This document shows positions 33,633 through 45,925 of a DNA stretch of 64,000 nucleotides, piece by piece. The stretch lies in assembly GCA_028554755.1 (NCBI GenBank), contig JAPTOF010000014.1, positions 3,100,001-3,164,000 on the forward strand. The letters run 5' to 3'. The DNA is from Cordia subcordata (lineage: Eukaryota > Streptophyta > Magnoliopsida > Boraginales > Cordiaceae). The position numbers and the translations under genes are program-made. The first letter of the stretch is position 1. Every line of letters begins with the position of its first letter. The notes beneath the pieces are model-generated. The model saw only the letters and a list, made by a program, of their open reading frames with translations. It was not told the DNA's origin and ran no database searches.

Positions 33633-36600
33633 TTAACCACATTTTATCATTTCAATCTCTTTCCTAATCTTGAAAAATTGATCCTCATGCAAAGGTTTAG
33701 TGAAAATATCAGCAACTTGATATAAAGTATCAACAAATTCAAGTATTATATCACCTTTTTGTACATGATCCCTAATGAAATGGTGCCTAATCTCGTTATG
33801 CTTAGTTCTTGAATGTTGAATTGGGTTTTTAGTGAGATTGATTGCACTAGTATTGTCACAATATATAGGAACATGATCATACTTCAATCCATAATCAAGT
33901 AAATTTTGTTTCATCCACAAAATTTGAGCCACACAACTACCAGCTGCAATATATTCAGCTTCGGTAGTAAAAATAGCAACACTATTTTGTTCCTACAAGA
34001 CCAAGATACTAAGGAATGTCCTAGGAATCGGTATGTTCCACTAGTACTCTTATGATCTATTTTGCAACCAGCATAGTCAGCATCAGAAAACCACATAGAT
34101 CAAATGACGTTCCTTTTGCATACCAAAGCCCTAGATCAATTGTTCCCTTAAGATATCTAATGATTCTTTTTGTAGCTGTTAAGTGAGTTTCCTTAGGATT
34201 AGATTGAAATCTAGCACATAAGCACACAGTAAACATGATATCAGGTCTAAAGGCAGTTAAATATAATAAGCTACCGATCATACCTCTATATTTCTTCTCG
34301 TCTACTAATTTACCCTTCTCATCCTTATCTAGTTTTGTTGAGGGGCTCATGGGAGTTCCAATCTCCTTTGCATCTTCAAGTCCAAATTTCTTGATGATTT
34401 CCTTGGTGTATTTGGCTTGATTTATGAAGATCCCTTCTTTTGCTTGTTTAATTTGTAGTCCAAGGAAGAAGGTTAATTCTCCCATCATGCTCATCTCGAA
34501 CTCCTTGTGCATACACTTTGAGAAATTCTCACGTAAAGAAATATTAGTAGCACCAAAAATTATATCATCCACATAGATTTGGACAAGTAGAATGTCATTG
34601 TCTTTTCTTTTGATAAATAGGGTTGAATCAAGTTTTCCTCTTTCAAAATTGTTTTCTACTAGAAATCCTCTAAGTCTTTCATACCAACCTCTAGGAGCTT
34701 GCTTTAAACCGTATAAAGCCTTTTCTAGTTTAAAGACATAATTAGGAAAGCAAGAATCTTCAAAACCGGGGGGTTGTTCAACATAAACTTCTTCTTCAAT
34801 GAATCCATTTAAAAATGCACTTTTCACATCCATTTGATAAAGTTTAAAGTCCATGTGACATGCAAATGCAAGTAACATACGAATGGATTCAAGTCTAGCT
34901 ACAAGAGCATAGGTTTCATCGTAATCAATTCCTTCTTCTTGATTGTATCCTTGTGCAACTAGCCTAGCCTTATTCCTAGTCACTATTCCGATTTCATCTA
35001 GTTTGTTTCTGAATACCCATTTAGATCCTAGTACCGGTCTATCTTTAGGCCTTTCAACTAGCTTCCATACTTTATTTCTCTCAAATTGATTAAGTTCTCT
35101 TGCATGGCAATTATCCAATTTTCATCAAGTAGAGCTTCTTTTACATTTTTGAGTTCTATATGAGAGATAAATGCATGATGCTCACAAAAAGTACTAATAT
35201 TACGCCTAGTTCTTACACCTTCATTTGGATCACCGAGAATAAGATCTTGAGGATGGTTTCTTATGAACTTCCAACTCTTTGGTAGGTCTTCATGAGGTTC
35301 TTTTGTTTCAGCATCTTTGTTTGAGCATTGTTTGATTTCCTCATTTTCTTGAGACCTCTTTTCTTTATGCTTTTCTTCTTGCTTTGTTGGTTTTTCTTTG
35401 TCTTTTGGAGTTGGATCTTCAAGCGTTGTCTTTTCCAAAAGATAACCTACATCATCAATTTCCTTTCTCGGCTCAAATGGATTAGTCTCATCAAATGTAA
35501 CATGTATTGATTCTTCCACAACAAGAGTCCTTTTATTATATACCCTATATGCTTTGCTCTTAGTGGAATAACCTAAGAATATTCCTTCATCAGATTTAGC
35601 ATCAAATTTTCTTAAGTGGTCCTTAGTATTTAGGATAAAACATTTATAGCTAAATATCTTGAAGTATGATATTTGAGGTGTTTTGCCACGCCATAGTTCA
35701 TATGGAGTTTTGTTTAAGATAGGTCTAATTAATACTCTATTTTGCACATAGCATGCAGTATTTATGGCTTCACTCCAAAAATATGTTGGCAAGTTGTGTT
35801 GTTTTGGCATAGTCCTTGCCATTTCTTGTAATGTACGATTCTTCCTCTCTACTACCCCATTTTGTTGAGGAGTACGAGGGGCCGAAAAGTTATGCTCAAT
35901 GGCATGTTCATCACAAAAGTTCATGAAAGGAGTATTCACATATTCGGTGCCATTATCACTATAGATGCAAGTTATAAAATAGCCTTTCTCATTTTGCACT
36001 TTTCTACACAATCTTGCAAATTCATTGAAGGCATCATTTTTATGTGCAAGAAACATGACCCATGTAAATCTAGTGTAATCATCAACTACAACAAATGTAT
36101 ACCTAGATCCTTCTAAGCTTGCCACATCAATGGGTCCAAACAAATCCATATGTAATAGTTGTAATGCTCTATTTGTTGAAACTTTATTTAGGGATTTGAA
36201 GGATGTCTCATGTTGTTTTCCTAGTTGGCAAGCATCACAAATTTTATCTTTTTCAAATTTTAGCTTTAGTAGGTCTCTAACTAGATCATGCTTTGATAAA
36301 TCATTCAATAAGCTCATGCTAGCATGTCCTAATCTTCTATGCCATAACCAAGCATTATCATGCACAACAGATAAACATTTAACATGTTAACATATAAGTT
36401 GATCAATTTCAACAGTGTAAACATTTTCATTTCTCTTAGCTACAAATAACACATTATCATTTCCACATTCATATACAAGGCATTTAGAAGATTGAAAAAC
36501 AACTTTATGACCTTTGTCAAATAATTGACTAATGCTAAGTAGATTAAATTTTAGACCCTCTACTAGTAGGACATTGTGTATAGCAAGAGAGTTTTCGTTA

Positions 36601-36798
36601 CCAATGCTTTCTTTTCCAATAATTTTTCCTTTGCCATTGTCCCCAAAGGTAACGTCTCCTCCTTTTGATCTTTTTAATTTGTAGAAAAATGAATAGTTCC
36701 CCGTCGTGTGCTTGGAACAACCACTATCCAAGATCCATTTTATTTTGCTTCAATTGCTTTTATTGCATACCTACACACATGAAATTCAAATGCAATTC
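33633..36798 (-). pseudogene. pol: element B pol (protease, integrase, RT, RNase H), broken
   Basis: Blocks in order on the minus strand: protease DSGCSKHTTG (about 36731), integrase zinc domain WHRRLGH...CDAC and the D,D-35-E core (36345-35850; HMDLFGP, SDNGTEY, NGVVERK), RT with YQMDVKSAFLNG and IYVDDIIFG (34830-34550), RNase H with SDADYAG and YCDNTSA (34085-33840), ending at TAA 33633. Breaks: TAA at 36387-36389 where A has CAA; a shift near 35100 between the integrase C-terminal region and RT; one-base losses near 34090 and 33990 in RNase H. The integrase-to-linker frame (36365-35058) and the RT frame (35118-34057) are otherwise long and open, so B is better preserved than A in pol. Confidence 0.9.
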
Positions 36799-36840
36799 TT
36801 TATTTTAGGGTCCCGAACACCTTAGGTCCTTGGCATTAGT

Positions 36841-38507
36841 TTAATTTTTGTTTTTGACCACCCATTTAGGTCTTTGCCAATACGGAACATGTGATCCTTT
36901 ATCACGAATTTTCTTGTAATAATAATGAGTAGATACATGTCCTTTCTTTTCACAATAGGTACAAATAACATTTGACCTTGGTGAAGAGGAGGATGTAGAG
37001 GTAGAAGCCTTGACAAAATAGGTTTTGAAATACTTTTGATTAATACTAGGTTTGTATCCAATACCACTCTTATCAAAAGACATTTTTTGACTTCCAAGAA
37101 GCTTTTCAAAATTTTCTTTTCCATTTGTAAACTTTTGAACAATTCCATTCAAATCCATATTTTTCAGTTTTAAATCTTTAACCTCTTTTTCAATCCTTAC
37201 AAAATCTTCGACATATAAATCATTTTCCTTTTCTAGGATGTCTATTTTTTCAATAAGAGAAGCATTTTTCTTTTCCAAAATTTCCTTTTCATTAAGAACA
37301 AGTTTCAAACTTTTATGCATTTGCTTGTCTTTTGCCAAAGCCAAGGATAAATCACCATGTAATTTAGCAAATGCATCTTTTAGTTCATCAAAACTATATT
37401 CCTCTTCCTCTTTTTCACTAGATGAATAATGAATAGATGAAGAAGGTGAAGATAGTACCTCATCCTCATTGGCCATGAGGCAAAAGTTGGCTACCTCATG
37501 ATGCTCTTCCTCATCTTCTTCGGTTTCGGAGAAATCCCTCGTGGCCTTGAGCGCCTTAGCTTCCTTCTTCTTTGAAAGCTTAGGACAATTTGCTTTTATA
37601 TGTCCCGGCTTGTTGCAATTAAAGCACTTCAATTCATCTTTTGCATCTTTTATCTTTTTGAACTCTTTGCCTTCTTTTCCTTTCTTCTTCCAATTTGTGT
37701 TGCTTGAAGAAGCCCCTTTTCTCATCTTTCTAAATTTCATAAATCTTTTGAAATTTCAGGCTAGAAGTGCAATTTCTTCATCTTCCGGGTCCTCATCATC
37801 TTCCTCATCGTCACTTGATGGGTATTTTGATGCAACGAGGGCAATGGACTTCTTTGCTTTCTTCTCTTCTTCTTCATGATCCTTTATCTCAAGCTCATGA
37901 GTCATGAGTGACCCAATGAGCTCATTGAGCTCCAATGTATTCAAGTCCTTTGCTTCCTTTATTGCCGTACTTTAGGTTGCCATGATGATGGCAAGCTCCT
38001 TAGCACTGTTCTTACCTTCTCTACATTAGAATAATCCTTCCCAAGAGCTTTCAAACCATTAGTAATTTCAACAAATCTTGAAAACATTTGCTCAACATTT
38101 TCATTCGGAAGCATCTTGAATAATTCATATCTATGTACAAGTATAGCAATCCTATATTCTTTCACTTGGCTAGTTCCTTCATAAGTTACTTCTAGTTGGT
38201 CCCAAAGTTCTTTAGCCGAAATGCACCCCATTACTCTAGCAAACTCGGTGGCATTCATAGCATTGAATAAATAATGTAATGCTTTTTGATTTAATTCAAA
38301 TAATTTAATATCTTCATCATTCCATTCATTTTCCAATTTGGGTATCCTCCTATCACCCTCTAATTTTGTAGGTAAGGTAGGACCATTTTCTATAATTTTT
38401 CAAGCTTTATAATCATGTGATTGTATAAACACTTTCATCCTCATTTTCCAAAATGCATAATTTGTTCCATCAAAAGGGGGTGCTTGTTTAATAGAAATTC
38501 CCTCCAT
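36841..38507 (-). pseudogene. gag: element B gag, broken
   Basis: The ATG is at 38507-38505 and the stop at 36841. TGA near 38400 replaces a Trp codon present in A. A one-base loss near 37968 shifts the frame. TGA near 37756 replaces an Arg codon (CGA in A). The C-terminal 299 codons (37740-36841) are open: first CCHC knuckle CFNCNKPGHIKANC intact; second knuckle CTYCEKKGHVSTHY has lost its final cysteine. Between them is a long Lys/Glu/Leu region (LEKKNASLIEKIDILEKEN) likely to form coiled coil; A is frameshifted in this region. Confidence 0.88.
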
Positions 38508-38553
38508 ATTTGCTAGAAATTCTACTAGTGGTTAAACTATATGTAGAACCCTA

Positions 38554-38565
38554 GCTTTGATACCA
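38554..38565 (-). promoter_or_regulatory. primer-binding site of element B
   Basis: Minus-strand TGGTATCAAAGC, two bases inside the 5' LTR; one substitution from the site in A. Confidence 0.9.
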
Positions 38566-38567
38566 AT

Positions 38568-39875
38568 TGTGGGTGCAAATATATTCAGATGGGGGGTGAA
38601 TTAAGATCTAAGTACTAATTTTCGTTTTAAAAAAATTCTCAGAAAATTTACAACTTCTAACAATCAATATATCAAACATAATGTAAGCAAAATAAGCAAG
38701 TATAAAAATGGAAGTATAAGGAGAGGAGAAACAAATGATTTAAGGTGGTTCGGCCAAGCCTACATCCACCGCCCAAGGATGCTCCTCTTAGCACTTCAAA
38801 AATCTCCACTAAGATGCTTCTTCAAATCTTGGTGAAGCACAAACCAAGTTCTTACAATCTCTTTGAAGCCTAACTTCAAAGAACCCAAGAGATTCACTCT
38901 TTAGGATTTCCCCACACTTTACAAGCTTTAATGAATAAATCTCACAAAGTTTATAGCTCTCAAAGTGTGTATATACTCAAGAATTAAGAAAATATTGAAT
39001 CTAAAATTTTCTTCAAGAAGAAGATAAATAAGCTCTTGAAAACTCAAATATATTACAAGAATGGCTCAAAGATAGATTGTATGATGATAAACACTTTAGC
39101 ACACTTCAATTGATTAATTAGAATGTGCATTGAATGAGTATTTAAAGAGATTTTGGGGCTTAGGGATTTGGTAGGTGAAGAAGAAATGAATTTTTTAGCC
39201 AGAACGGTAATAAACGGCTAGTGCATTTATTACAGCACACGTTTAGCTGGTCGACCGGCTGGGTCGTCCGGCTATCCCCTTTCCTTCTCTGACTAGGCCG
39301 GACGCCTTAGTCGGTCGACCAACTAGAAGTGCGGCTTTTCTTCACCTTCTGTTTTGGTAGGCGGCCACCAGTCAGCCGGTCGGCCGGGAAGTCCGGCCAC
39401 TCCAGAATGTGAAGTAAAGCCAGAGTTTTGCAAAAATCATTTTAAGTGCAATTTTCATAACTCCAAATCATTTTGTAATAGTTTGAAAACATATGTTGTG
39501 ATTTGAAATACCCCAAAAACTCATTTTTCCTCTATGTGTGCATTCAAATACATTTGTGCAAATGTTATATCAAATGTGCAAGACCTGAAAATTTTGCTTT
39601 AAACAAGAAAAAGAGAGTTTGAGCCAAGTCCACACAATATATAGGCATTTCACAAAGAGAGCAAGAAGGAAAAATAATATCCGGTACCCCTTATGACTTC
39701 TCTTCTCCTCCTTATGCCTTCTCACCTTCTCTTTCTTCAAATAATGCTTTTTTGCACATTTTCTTCAATCTTTCAAAGCTTCAACTAGATATCATCTCAT
39801 TTTCACAAGAAGCTATTTAGTCAAATAATGTGTATATTTTCATCATCAAAATCAATAATGAATATTTAGCTAACA
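38568..39875 (-). repeat. 5' LTR of element B
   Basis: 1308 bp. TATA-like TTTAAATA (minus strand) at 39139-39146. Palindromes are partly degraded: AGCTGGTCGACCGGCT 39245-39260, TAGTCGGTCGACCAACTA 39308-39325, and a GGTCGGCCGG remnant near 39380. Confidence 0.93.
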
Positions 39876-40139
39876 TACGTACATTTAAAATTTGGCCTAA
39901 AAATAACAAATTTAAACATATAGTAAAAAAATCCACATTTGATCTAAAAATAACAAATTTAACCATATAACAACAAAATCCACATTATAATTAAGAAAAT
40001 CAAATAAATGCATAGTATTACATAAACTAAAGTTTAGTATGTGAAAAACATATTAGATCTCTAAGACTCATCATTCAAGGACTACATAAACTAAAGCCTA
40101 ATTTGTCCAAAATATAGCAAATATCTACACTTAAGAGTT

Positions 40140-40545
40140 ATCACCCTAGAGCTTACGTGGATCATGCTGATGTGCCGAGATTAGATCACTTAATGTAGCA
40201 ATCTTCTCTATCATCTTAAGCATTTGTTCGATGTTTTGCTGCTTCATTGGTTGTTGCTCTTGCCTAAACTGTTGCCATAATTCTTCAATCATCTGAGTAA
40301 CAGCATTCTCCATATCCTATTAAGTGAACATACGATGTGATTGACTATATTGGTGTTTCGATCTAGCTACCACAACCCCATGTGCACCATAACCAAATAA
40401 GCACCCTTCCTTTGGCCTACCAACAGCCTAAAAAAATAACGCATCATGATCAATAAGTGGTGCACTGGGTTCTCCTTGTGTTTGAGACATTTTCTCCTTA
40501 AGAAGTGCATTGTACTTATCCTATAAACAAAAATATAGACTTTTT
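40140..40545 (-). pseudogene. CACTA-2 Transposase_24-type fragment
   Basis: The minus-strand frame reads DKYNALLKEKMSQTQGEPSA, then DHDALFF, a TAG, AVGRPKEGCLFGYGAHG, two stops, and a Gln-rich helical tail (MIEELWQQFRQEQQP). The F-F-x-A-V-G-x-P-K-x-G-x-x-x-G-x-G pattern is the Transposase_24 signature also seen at 900-960. Clearly non-functional. Confidence 0.65.
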
Positions 40546-42641
40546 ATTTATTATGATACTACATCTTTATAATATATATCATACTATATAATAGATGAGA
40601 AATTCACTTAGACGTCTATTGCCTTAGGACAGAATAAGTCCCATCAGCCCCTTTATGATGAGTCTTATTGAAGATCTCGACTCGTGTCACCTCTCTACCG
40701 AGCCGAATAGTTTGTCATTCACATTTCATTACAAGTAAAATCATATATGAAGTCTTTAAGGCATGATTCCCCCTTTTATAATACATATTAGCACAAGAAA
40801 GTTACAATTTAGATCACATAATTACACTTGGAACTATCAACAAGTGTTTAAGTAGACTAGTTCTACCAAACGGACTCAATAACAGTAAAAGCTTTCTACT
40901 TACTTGAAACTATCAGGAGGTGTTTAACTAAACAGGGCCAACTTGCATGATCAATAATCAAAGTTGTAGAGAGCTAAAATATCCTTTATCCTTCTTTTCC
41001 TAACACAGGAATCATAGAGGCTTGCAAACTTTTTGGCATGAGGCTGAAATTATCTTGACTGCATTCCACTTGTTGTGGCTCCAAAATGTTGACAGCATTT
41101 CTAGCACAAGGCTACAATTACTTTACTGCATTCTATGTGTTGTAGCTAGAAAATGTGAACTCTGATCTTAAATTCTCAGTAAGACAAGTGCTAATTTCAA
41201 TTTGTTCTTGTCTCATAAATATAAGGAGTATGGTTAACATCATCAGACTCGAGATAAGATTTCACGATCATAAACAAATGTCATATTGGTCCATGAGAAG
41301 CATTGATCTATAGGAAATGCTTCTGTCCAGCAGCTAAAGCATTGATCTTTGAGAAATGCTTCTATCTAACAGCTAAACTAAGGCAGGTATTTTATCTAAT
41401 TTTAATACTTAACCAGCTTATATTTATAGGAAATCATCAAACATCAACGGACAGCCAAACAAATATAAAAAAAGAAAAATATACCTAGATCTACATATAT
41501 ATAGATATAAAATCAGTATATAGTTATATCTACATATATATGTATGTGTGTGTGTGTGTGTATATAGAGAGAGAGAGAGATCTAGGTATATAAAAAATCA
41601 AAGAAAAACATACCTTTGGGTGGTGGAGCGAACGTGGTAGGGTAGGAGTGAGGGGGCACTTTCTGTGGTTGCTTTGTAGGTGAGGGTGAAAAATGCCAAG
41701 AGAAAAGATAGCTTTGACGGAGAGAAAGAGGTGGGGAGAGAGAGCTAGAGAGAAAAGGTAGCTTTGACTAAAAAAATTCTTACATTATGTGTATATTAAT
41801 TTTGATTTAAATCTCGTTCTAAACCATATTGATCTAACTACTAAAAATTTAAAATAATTCAAGAGACAAAAAATAAATTTAAGATGGGTTTGTGAAAATT
41901 TGCATATTCTTGTCATTTGTTAAGAAAAATGAATTTATTTTTTTACTATTGATATAATTTTGATTTTTTTATATATAAAATAAAATAACTAATATTTAAA
42001 TATTCATAATATATTATGTATAAAAAATTATTTTATTTTTCAATTAATTAAAGAATTGATATTAGAAAATAATCATATGTGAAAAATGTGTGAATTTCAT
42101 ATATTAATAAATATTGCTTTTTTTGTTAAAAAAAATCTGAAAAATGTACAAATTAAAAATTAAGGAATTAAAAATTCAAAAATTTAAAATATAAAATTTT
42201 AACTTGATAAAATCAAAATCAAAATCAAAAATCAAAACAATAAAAGAAAAGGAAATAACAACTAAAATCTATCACCAAGCCATTGCAAAATATTTATTCG
42301 TTGCTACTCTATAGCCGATTAGCGAAGGAATTGCGATGGCATGAGAAGATAAAAGTAATTTTTGTATCTAAATCAACATCAATCCATTAGTTTTTGTTGC
42401 ACACTTAATTTGAAGTATTAATCTTGCACAAAATAATAGATTTTCACATTACAATTGCTTGAAATTGCCTTCTAAAGATATATTGATTGAAAGCGTGCAA
42501 TATTTTATTACTCTTCTAACTACTATTATAAGAAATGGTTTTCTATCCAATCAATGTGTTAAAAATATTTGGCTTTCCCATAATGTAATTTGTTTCCATA
42601 CAACATAAACATCTACATTCTCGAAAGTGATTTCATTAAAA

Positions 42642-42684
<43 letters not shown>

Positions 42685-42749
42685 ATTTATAGCTCATTAG
42701 CAATTTTAATGAATATTTTCGTTGCTAATCTGTAGTCAATTGGCAATGA
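40546..42749. other. CACTA-2 internal noncoding DNA
   Basis: No TNP2-type transposase motifs seen. Contains a TG/GA microsatellite (about 41540-41583), a purine-rich stretch with AGAGAGA (41720-41755) and a (TA)n run at 42642-42682. Confidence 0.5.
42642..42682. repeat. (TA)n microsatellite
   Basis: About 20 TA units. Confidence 0.95.
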
Positions 42750-43140
42750 CAGTCATCAAACATCACCATTCTATAGCCATGCCGTCACCAACATGGCGAT
42801 GGATTAGCTATGGACAGGAAATTGGTGACGAAATTTAATTCCCTGTGCTACACGTCATCTTTCCATCACTACATCGTCACCAATTTGGCAATGGATTGGT
42901 GATGAATATGCAATGGTAATGGATTAACAATGAATTTTTTCTCCTTTTCAATGACCCCACCTTTTTTGTCACTTCGCCATCGCCCATTGGCAACAAAATT
43001 CTGCCGTCGCCACATTTTGGCGACAGATTGGCTACAGAGTTGAAGATTGGCGACGAAACTTTCTCCTTTTTAGTTTATCGTTGCTACACCATCATTATTC
43101 CGTTGCCAATTGGCTACGGATTTTTTCCATCGCTTGCGGC
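42750..43140. repeat. CACTA-2 right subterminal repeats
   Basis: Numerous GGCGATGGATT / CGTCGCCAATTTGGC-type copies in both orientations, mirroring the left array. Confidence 0.65.
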
Positions 43141-43260
43141 AATTTTTCTTGTTATAATATATATGTATGTATGTATGTTTTGCTTATGCATAGGTTGTTT
43201 TTTTTATGAAATTAATGTACATTAGTTTTTTAGGAATTGTATTATTATTATGATTTATAT

Positions 43261-43650
43261 ATTAGGAATATTAAGAATTAATTATTAGGTAAATTAAGAT
43301 TTGAATATTAGGAATATTAGAAATTGAAGGAATATTAAGAATTGAATATTAGGAAAATTATGAACTAAATATTAAGAAAATTAGGAATATTAGGATTTGA
43401 ATATTAGGAATATTAGAAATTGAAGGAATATTAAGAATTGAATATTAGGAAAATTATGAACTAAATATTAAGAAAATTAGGAATATTAGGATTTGAATAT
43501 TGGGAATATTAGAAATATTGGAATATTAAGAATTGATTATTAGGAAAATTAAGAATTTAATGTTAAGAAAATTAGGAATACTAAGAATGTTAGAAATATT
43601 AAGATTTGAATATTAGGAATATTAGAAATTGAAGAAATATTATCTTTGTC
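43261..43650. repeat. 96 bp minisatellite, AT-rich
   Basis: The block starting TTGAATATTAGGAATATTAG recurs at 43301, 43397 and 43493 (period 96), then at 43606 in a degenerate form. Within each unit shorter GAATATTAGGA-type sub-repeats occur, so the array grew at two scales. Confidence 0.8.
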
Positions 43651-43854
43651 TAGTTTTAATATTTGTTATTAGGTAATGAAAAAAATTATTAATCACTTTT
43701 CTTCCATAAATTATTTATTAATTTTAATATGAATTTTTAGGATTAATAAATTTATGTGTAATTAAAAGAAATAATGATTAATATGCATTTAGAATATTTT
43801 TAATTAGGAATATTATAATAATGTGATACCTTAAATTTTTTTCTATATATATGA

Positions 43855-44015
43855 AATCATCATCACCACCACCATTATCATCATCATCGTCATCGCTGTC
43901 ATCATCGCCATCACTATTGTTGTTGTTGTTGTTGTTGTTTACTATTGTTACTATTGTTATTGTTATTGTTATTATTTTTTTTTTGTTGTTGTTGTTGTTA
44001 TTATTTTTATTAATT
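43855..44015. repeat. trinucleotide repeats (CAT/CAC, TTG, TTA)
   Basis: Runs of CATCATCAC, then TTGTTGTTG, then TTATTG and TTGTTGTTA. Open frames across this stretch on both strands are repeat translations (poly-Ser/Leu or poly-Asn/Asp) and not genes. Confidence 0.9.
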
Positions 44016-44029
44016 GTTAACATGTTTTG

Positions 44030-45690
44030 TTCATATGATCCATTATGGCTGGTAGATCGAGTCCTTAGGATACATCAGTGTTGTGCCATTATACTGACCA
44101 CCAGGCACATTATTTGTCCGAACCTCACCATTTATTTAACTATTTATAGCCTCAGCATCGACTACGACAAATGCCAATGGCAATATCCGATCGTCCGTAT
44201 ATGTGGCTAACGCGACAAGAAGGTGGCCCTCGTACTTCCCTTACAAATATGTATCATCCAGCAAAACCATAGGTCGATAGTGTCTCCATGCCATGATGCC
44301 CTACTTGAATGCCCCAAACACATAGTTGAAAATTTTTCTATCTGTATCGTACCCTTATCGAACTTATATGTGACGACATCCCCATATTCTTTGCCATCAC
44401 AACACCAAGAAAACGCGGAAGCATCTGGGAGAATGTGTCCCTGTCACCATAAACTTGTTTGATCGCCTTACTTCGGCCACACCAAGCCTTCATGTATGTT
44501 ATATTCACCTTCAGTCATTCCTTTATGTGAGCTTGTACAAGACATACCTCATAATTAGCCATCTCAACAATAAAATGCCTCACCATGTAACCAATCAAGC
44601 CAAAGATTAGATTTATGTGATTGGACCCATATCTATCTCTCAAACAAATATGCATGTTGCGGTACTTTGTGATTTCAAACATCTTGTGCATCGATGTTTT
44701 AGTTGCAGATAGCTTCCACTTGCATGGTGTCCTTGGATTGCATGCTTCATAGCAACATACGTCCCACAGTGTCTTATTTGACTTCACGACCCTGTATTCT
44801 TGTTGATATTTTATCACATTCATCTATACAGCCCTTATAACATCAATCTTTATGGGAACACCATGCTTAAGGTCTCCATCCGTCTCTCGTCCCACAATAG
44901 GCGGTTGAGTTGCTCGTCCTTGCTAGTGCTATAGTATTCTGTCCTACAAGTATGGAACACTAGGTTCCTCCTCCTCTAGCTCCAAGTCCAGCTCTTTGCC
45001 ATCATCTGGCCTAACCTCAACATCCTCATTCTGGTAGTTCAAACTTGCCATTGAGACAGCATCTTCCTCATCGTCTAACTAAACGTCCTTCTTCTCTTCA
45101 TCAGGCTCTAACAAAATAGTATATGCTCTAACATCAACCTTTCTTGCATACTGCCACCATAAAAGGGTCCTCCTACTTCAAATGTGGAGTATGACTGTGG
45201 AGACAGGGATAATATAGCAAAGTCCGCCATTGTAATTGGAATGTCGACCTCTCTATCTCCGTAATAAGATGGTTTAGGTTCGACAAATCAACACCAGCTA
45301 GTTGTGTTGGTTATACTAGTTATGTGTTGTACACGTCATCACTTTGCATGTCTACAATGGCATACGCATAATGTAAGTTCATTGCCATGCAAAGAGTTGC
45401 GTACATATCTTGTATATCTTCGTCGTCCTTAATTGCACTCAGGAAGTAATATATTTGCTATGAATTTGCGTCCCTTTTAGGGTCATAATAGTAAAATCAA
45501 CTCTATCAACGACAGGGCGTAATTCTAGCTTCTTGAATATATGAGATACAAATTGATTGTATATTGTTTGAGGATGAATTTGGATTTTACATGGTACATT
45601 TGGACCTCCATAGTCTAACCTGCAATCCGTTTGAATTTTGTGACTGCCATAGTATAAATAAATAGTAATCTCATCTTAATTTGTGTTCAT
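44030..45690 (-). pseudogene. Mutator-like element (MULE) transposase relic
   Basis: On the minus strand about 44823-44515 encodes QEYRVVKSNKTLWDVCC, then PCKWKLSATKT and FEITKYRNMHIC, the MuDR DNA-binding domain with its Cys/His pattern. Further on, about 44275-44125 reads RPMVLLDDTYL, a stop, GKYEGHLLVALATYTDDR and LPLAFVVVDAE, the start of the MULE catalytic core including the first acidic residue. Upstream (45650-44830) is a decayed N-terminal region. Many stops. Terminal inverted repeats were not identified. Confidence 0.75.
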
Positions 45691-45925
45691 CGTTCAAGGT
45701 CGACTGATTTTAAAAAAAATAAATTGAAGATTTATAGGTATTAAAATAGAATTTTGGAGTGAGGATATAAAACAAACTGCTAGAAAATGCGTGACTGAGG
45801 CTATAAAATTGATCAATAAGGGTATAAAAATTTTTTGGGGGGGAGAGTATGAAATTTTAAAGTGACATAGGGCATGAGAGATTTTAGTGAATTTTGGAAT
45901 GAGTTCGTAGATTAATGGGCATGGG

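Larger units (their letters stand above)
30063..39875 (-). mobile_element. Sirevirus-like Ty1/copia retrotransposon B, complete but mutated
   Basis: Same family as element A but on the minus strand. LTRs are at 30063-31368 and 38568-39875, with the perfect target duplication TACGT at 30058-30062 and 39876-39880. The primer-binding site and purine tract are in place. The gene order gag, pol, third ORF matches A, with high protein similarity throughout. B carries its own set of nonsense changes and one-base indels at positions different from A, so the copies decayed independently after two insertions. It sits inside CACTA-2, which therefore is older. Confidence 0.93.
29555..43156 (-). mobile_element. 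CACTA transposon 2, split by element B
   Basis: The left end reads CACTACAAGAAAAAC at 29555. The right end, on the opposite strand, reads TATAACAAGAAAAATTG (43156 downward), a mutated CACTACAAGAAAAA. Both ends have subterminal arrays of GGCGACGGATTGGC-like repeats (29577-30050; 42750-43140). A Transposase_24-type fragment lies inside on the minus strand. Removing element B and its target duplication leaves about 3.8 kb. The 3 bp target duplication is not clear because the right terminus is mutated. Confidence 0.7.

Noticed and set aside
43261..43650. Direct repeats resembling a CRISPR array
   Set aside because: Repeats are contiguous, AT-rich and graded in similarity, with no unique spacers; the DNA is plant nuclear.
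43778..44210. Open frames on both strands rich in Asn/Asp or Ser/Leu
   Set aside because: They are translations of CAT/TTG/TTA trinucleotide repeats, not genes.
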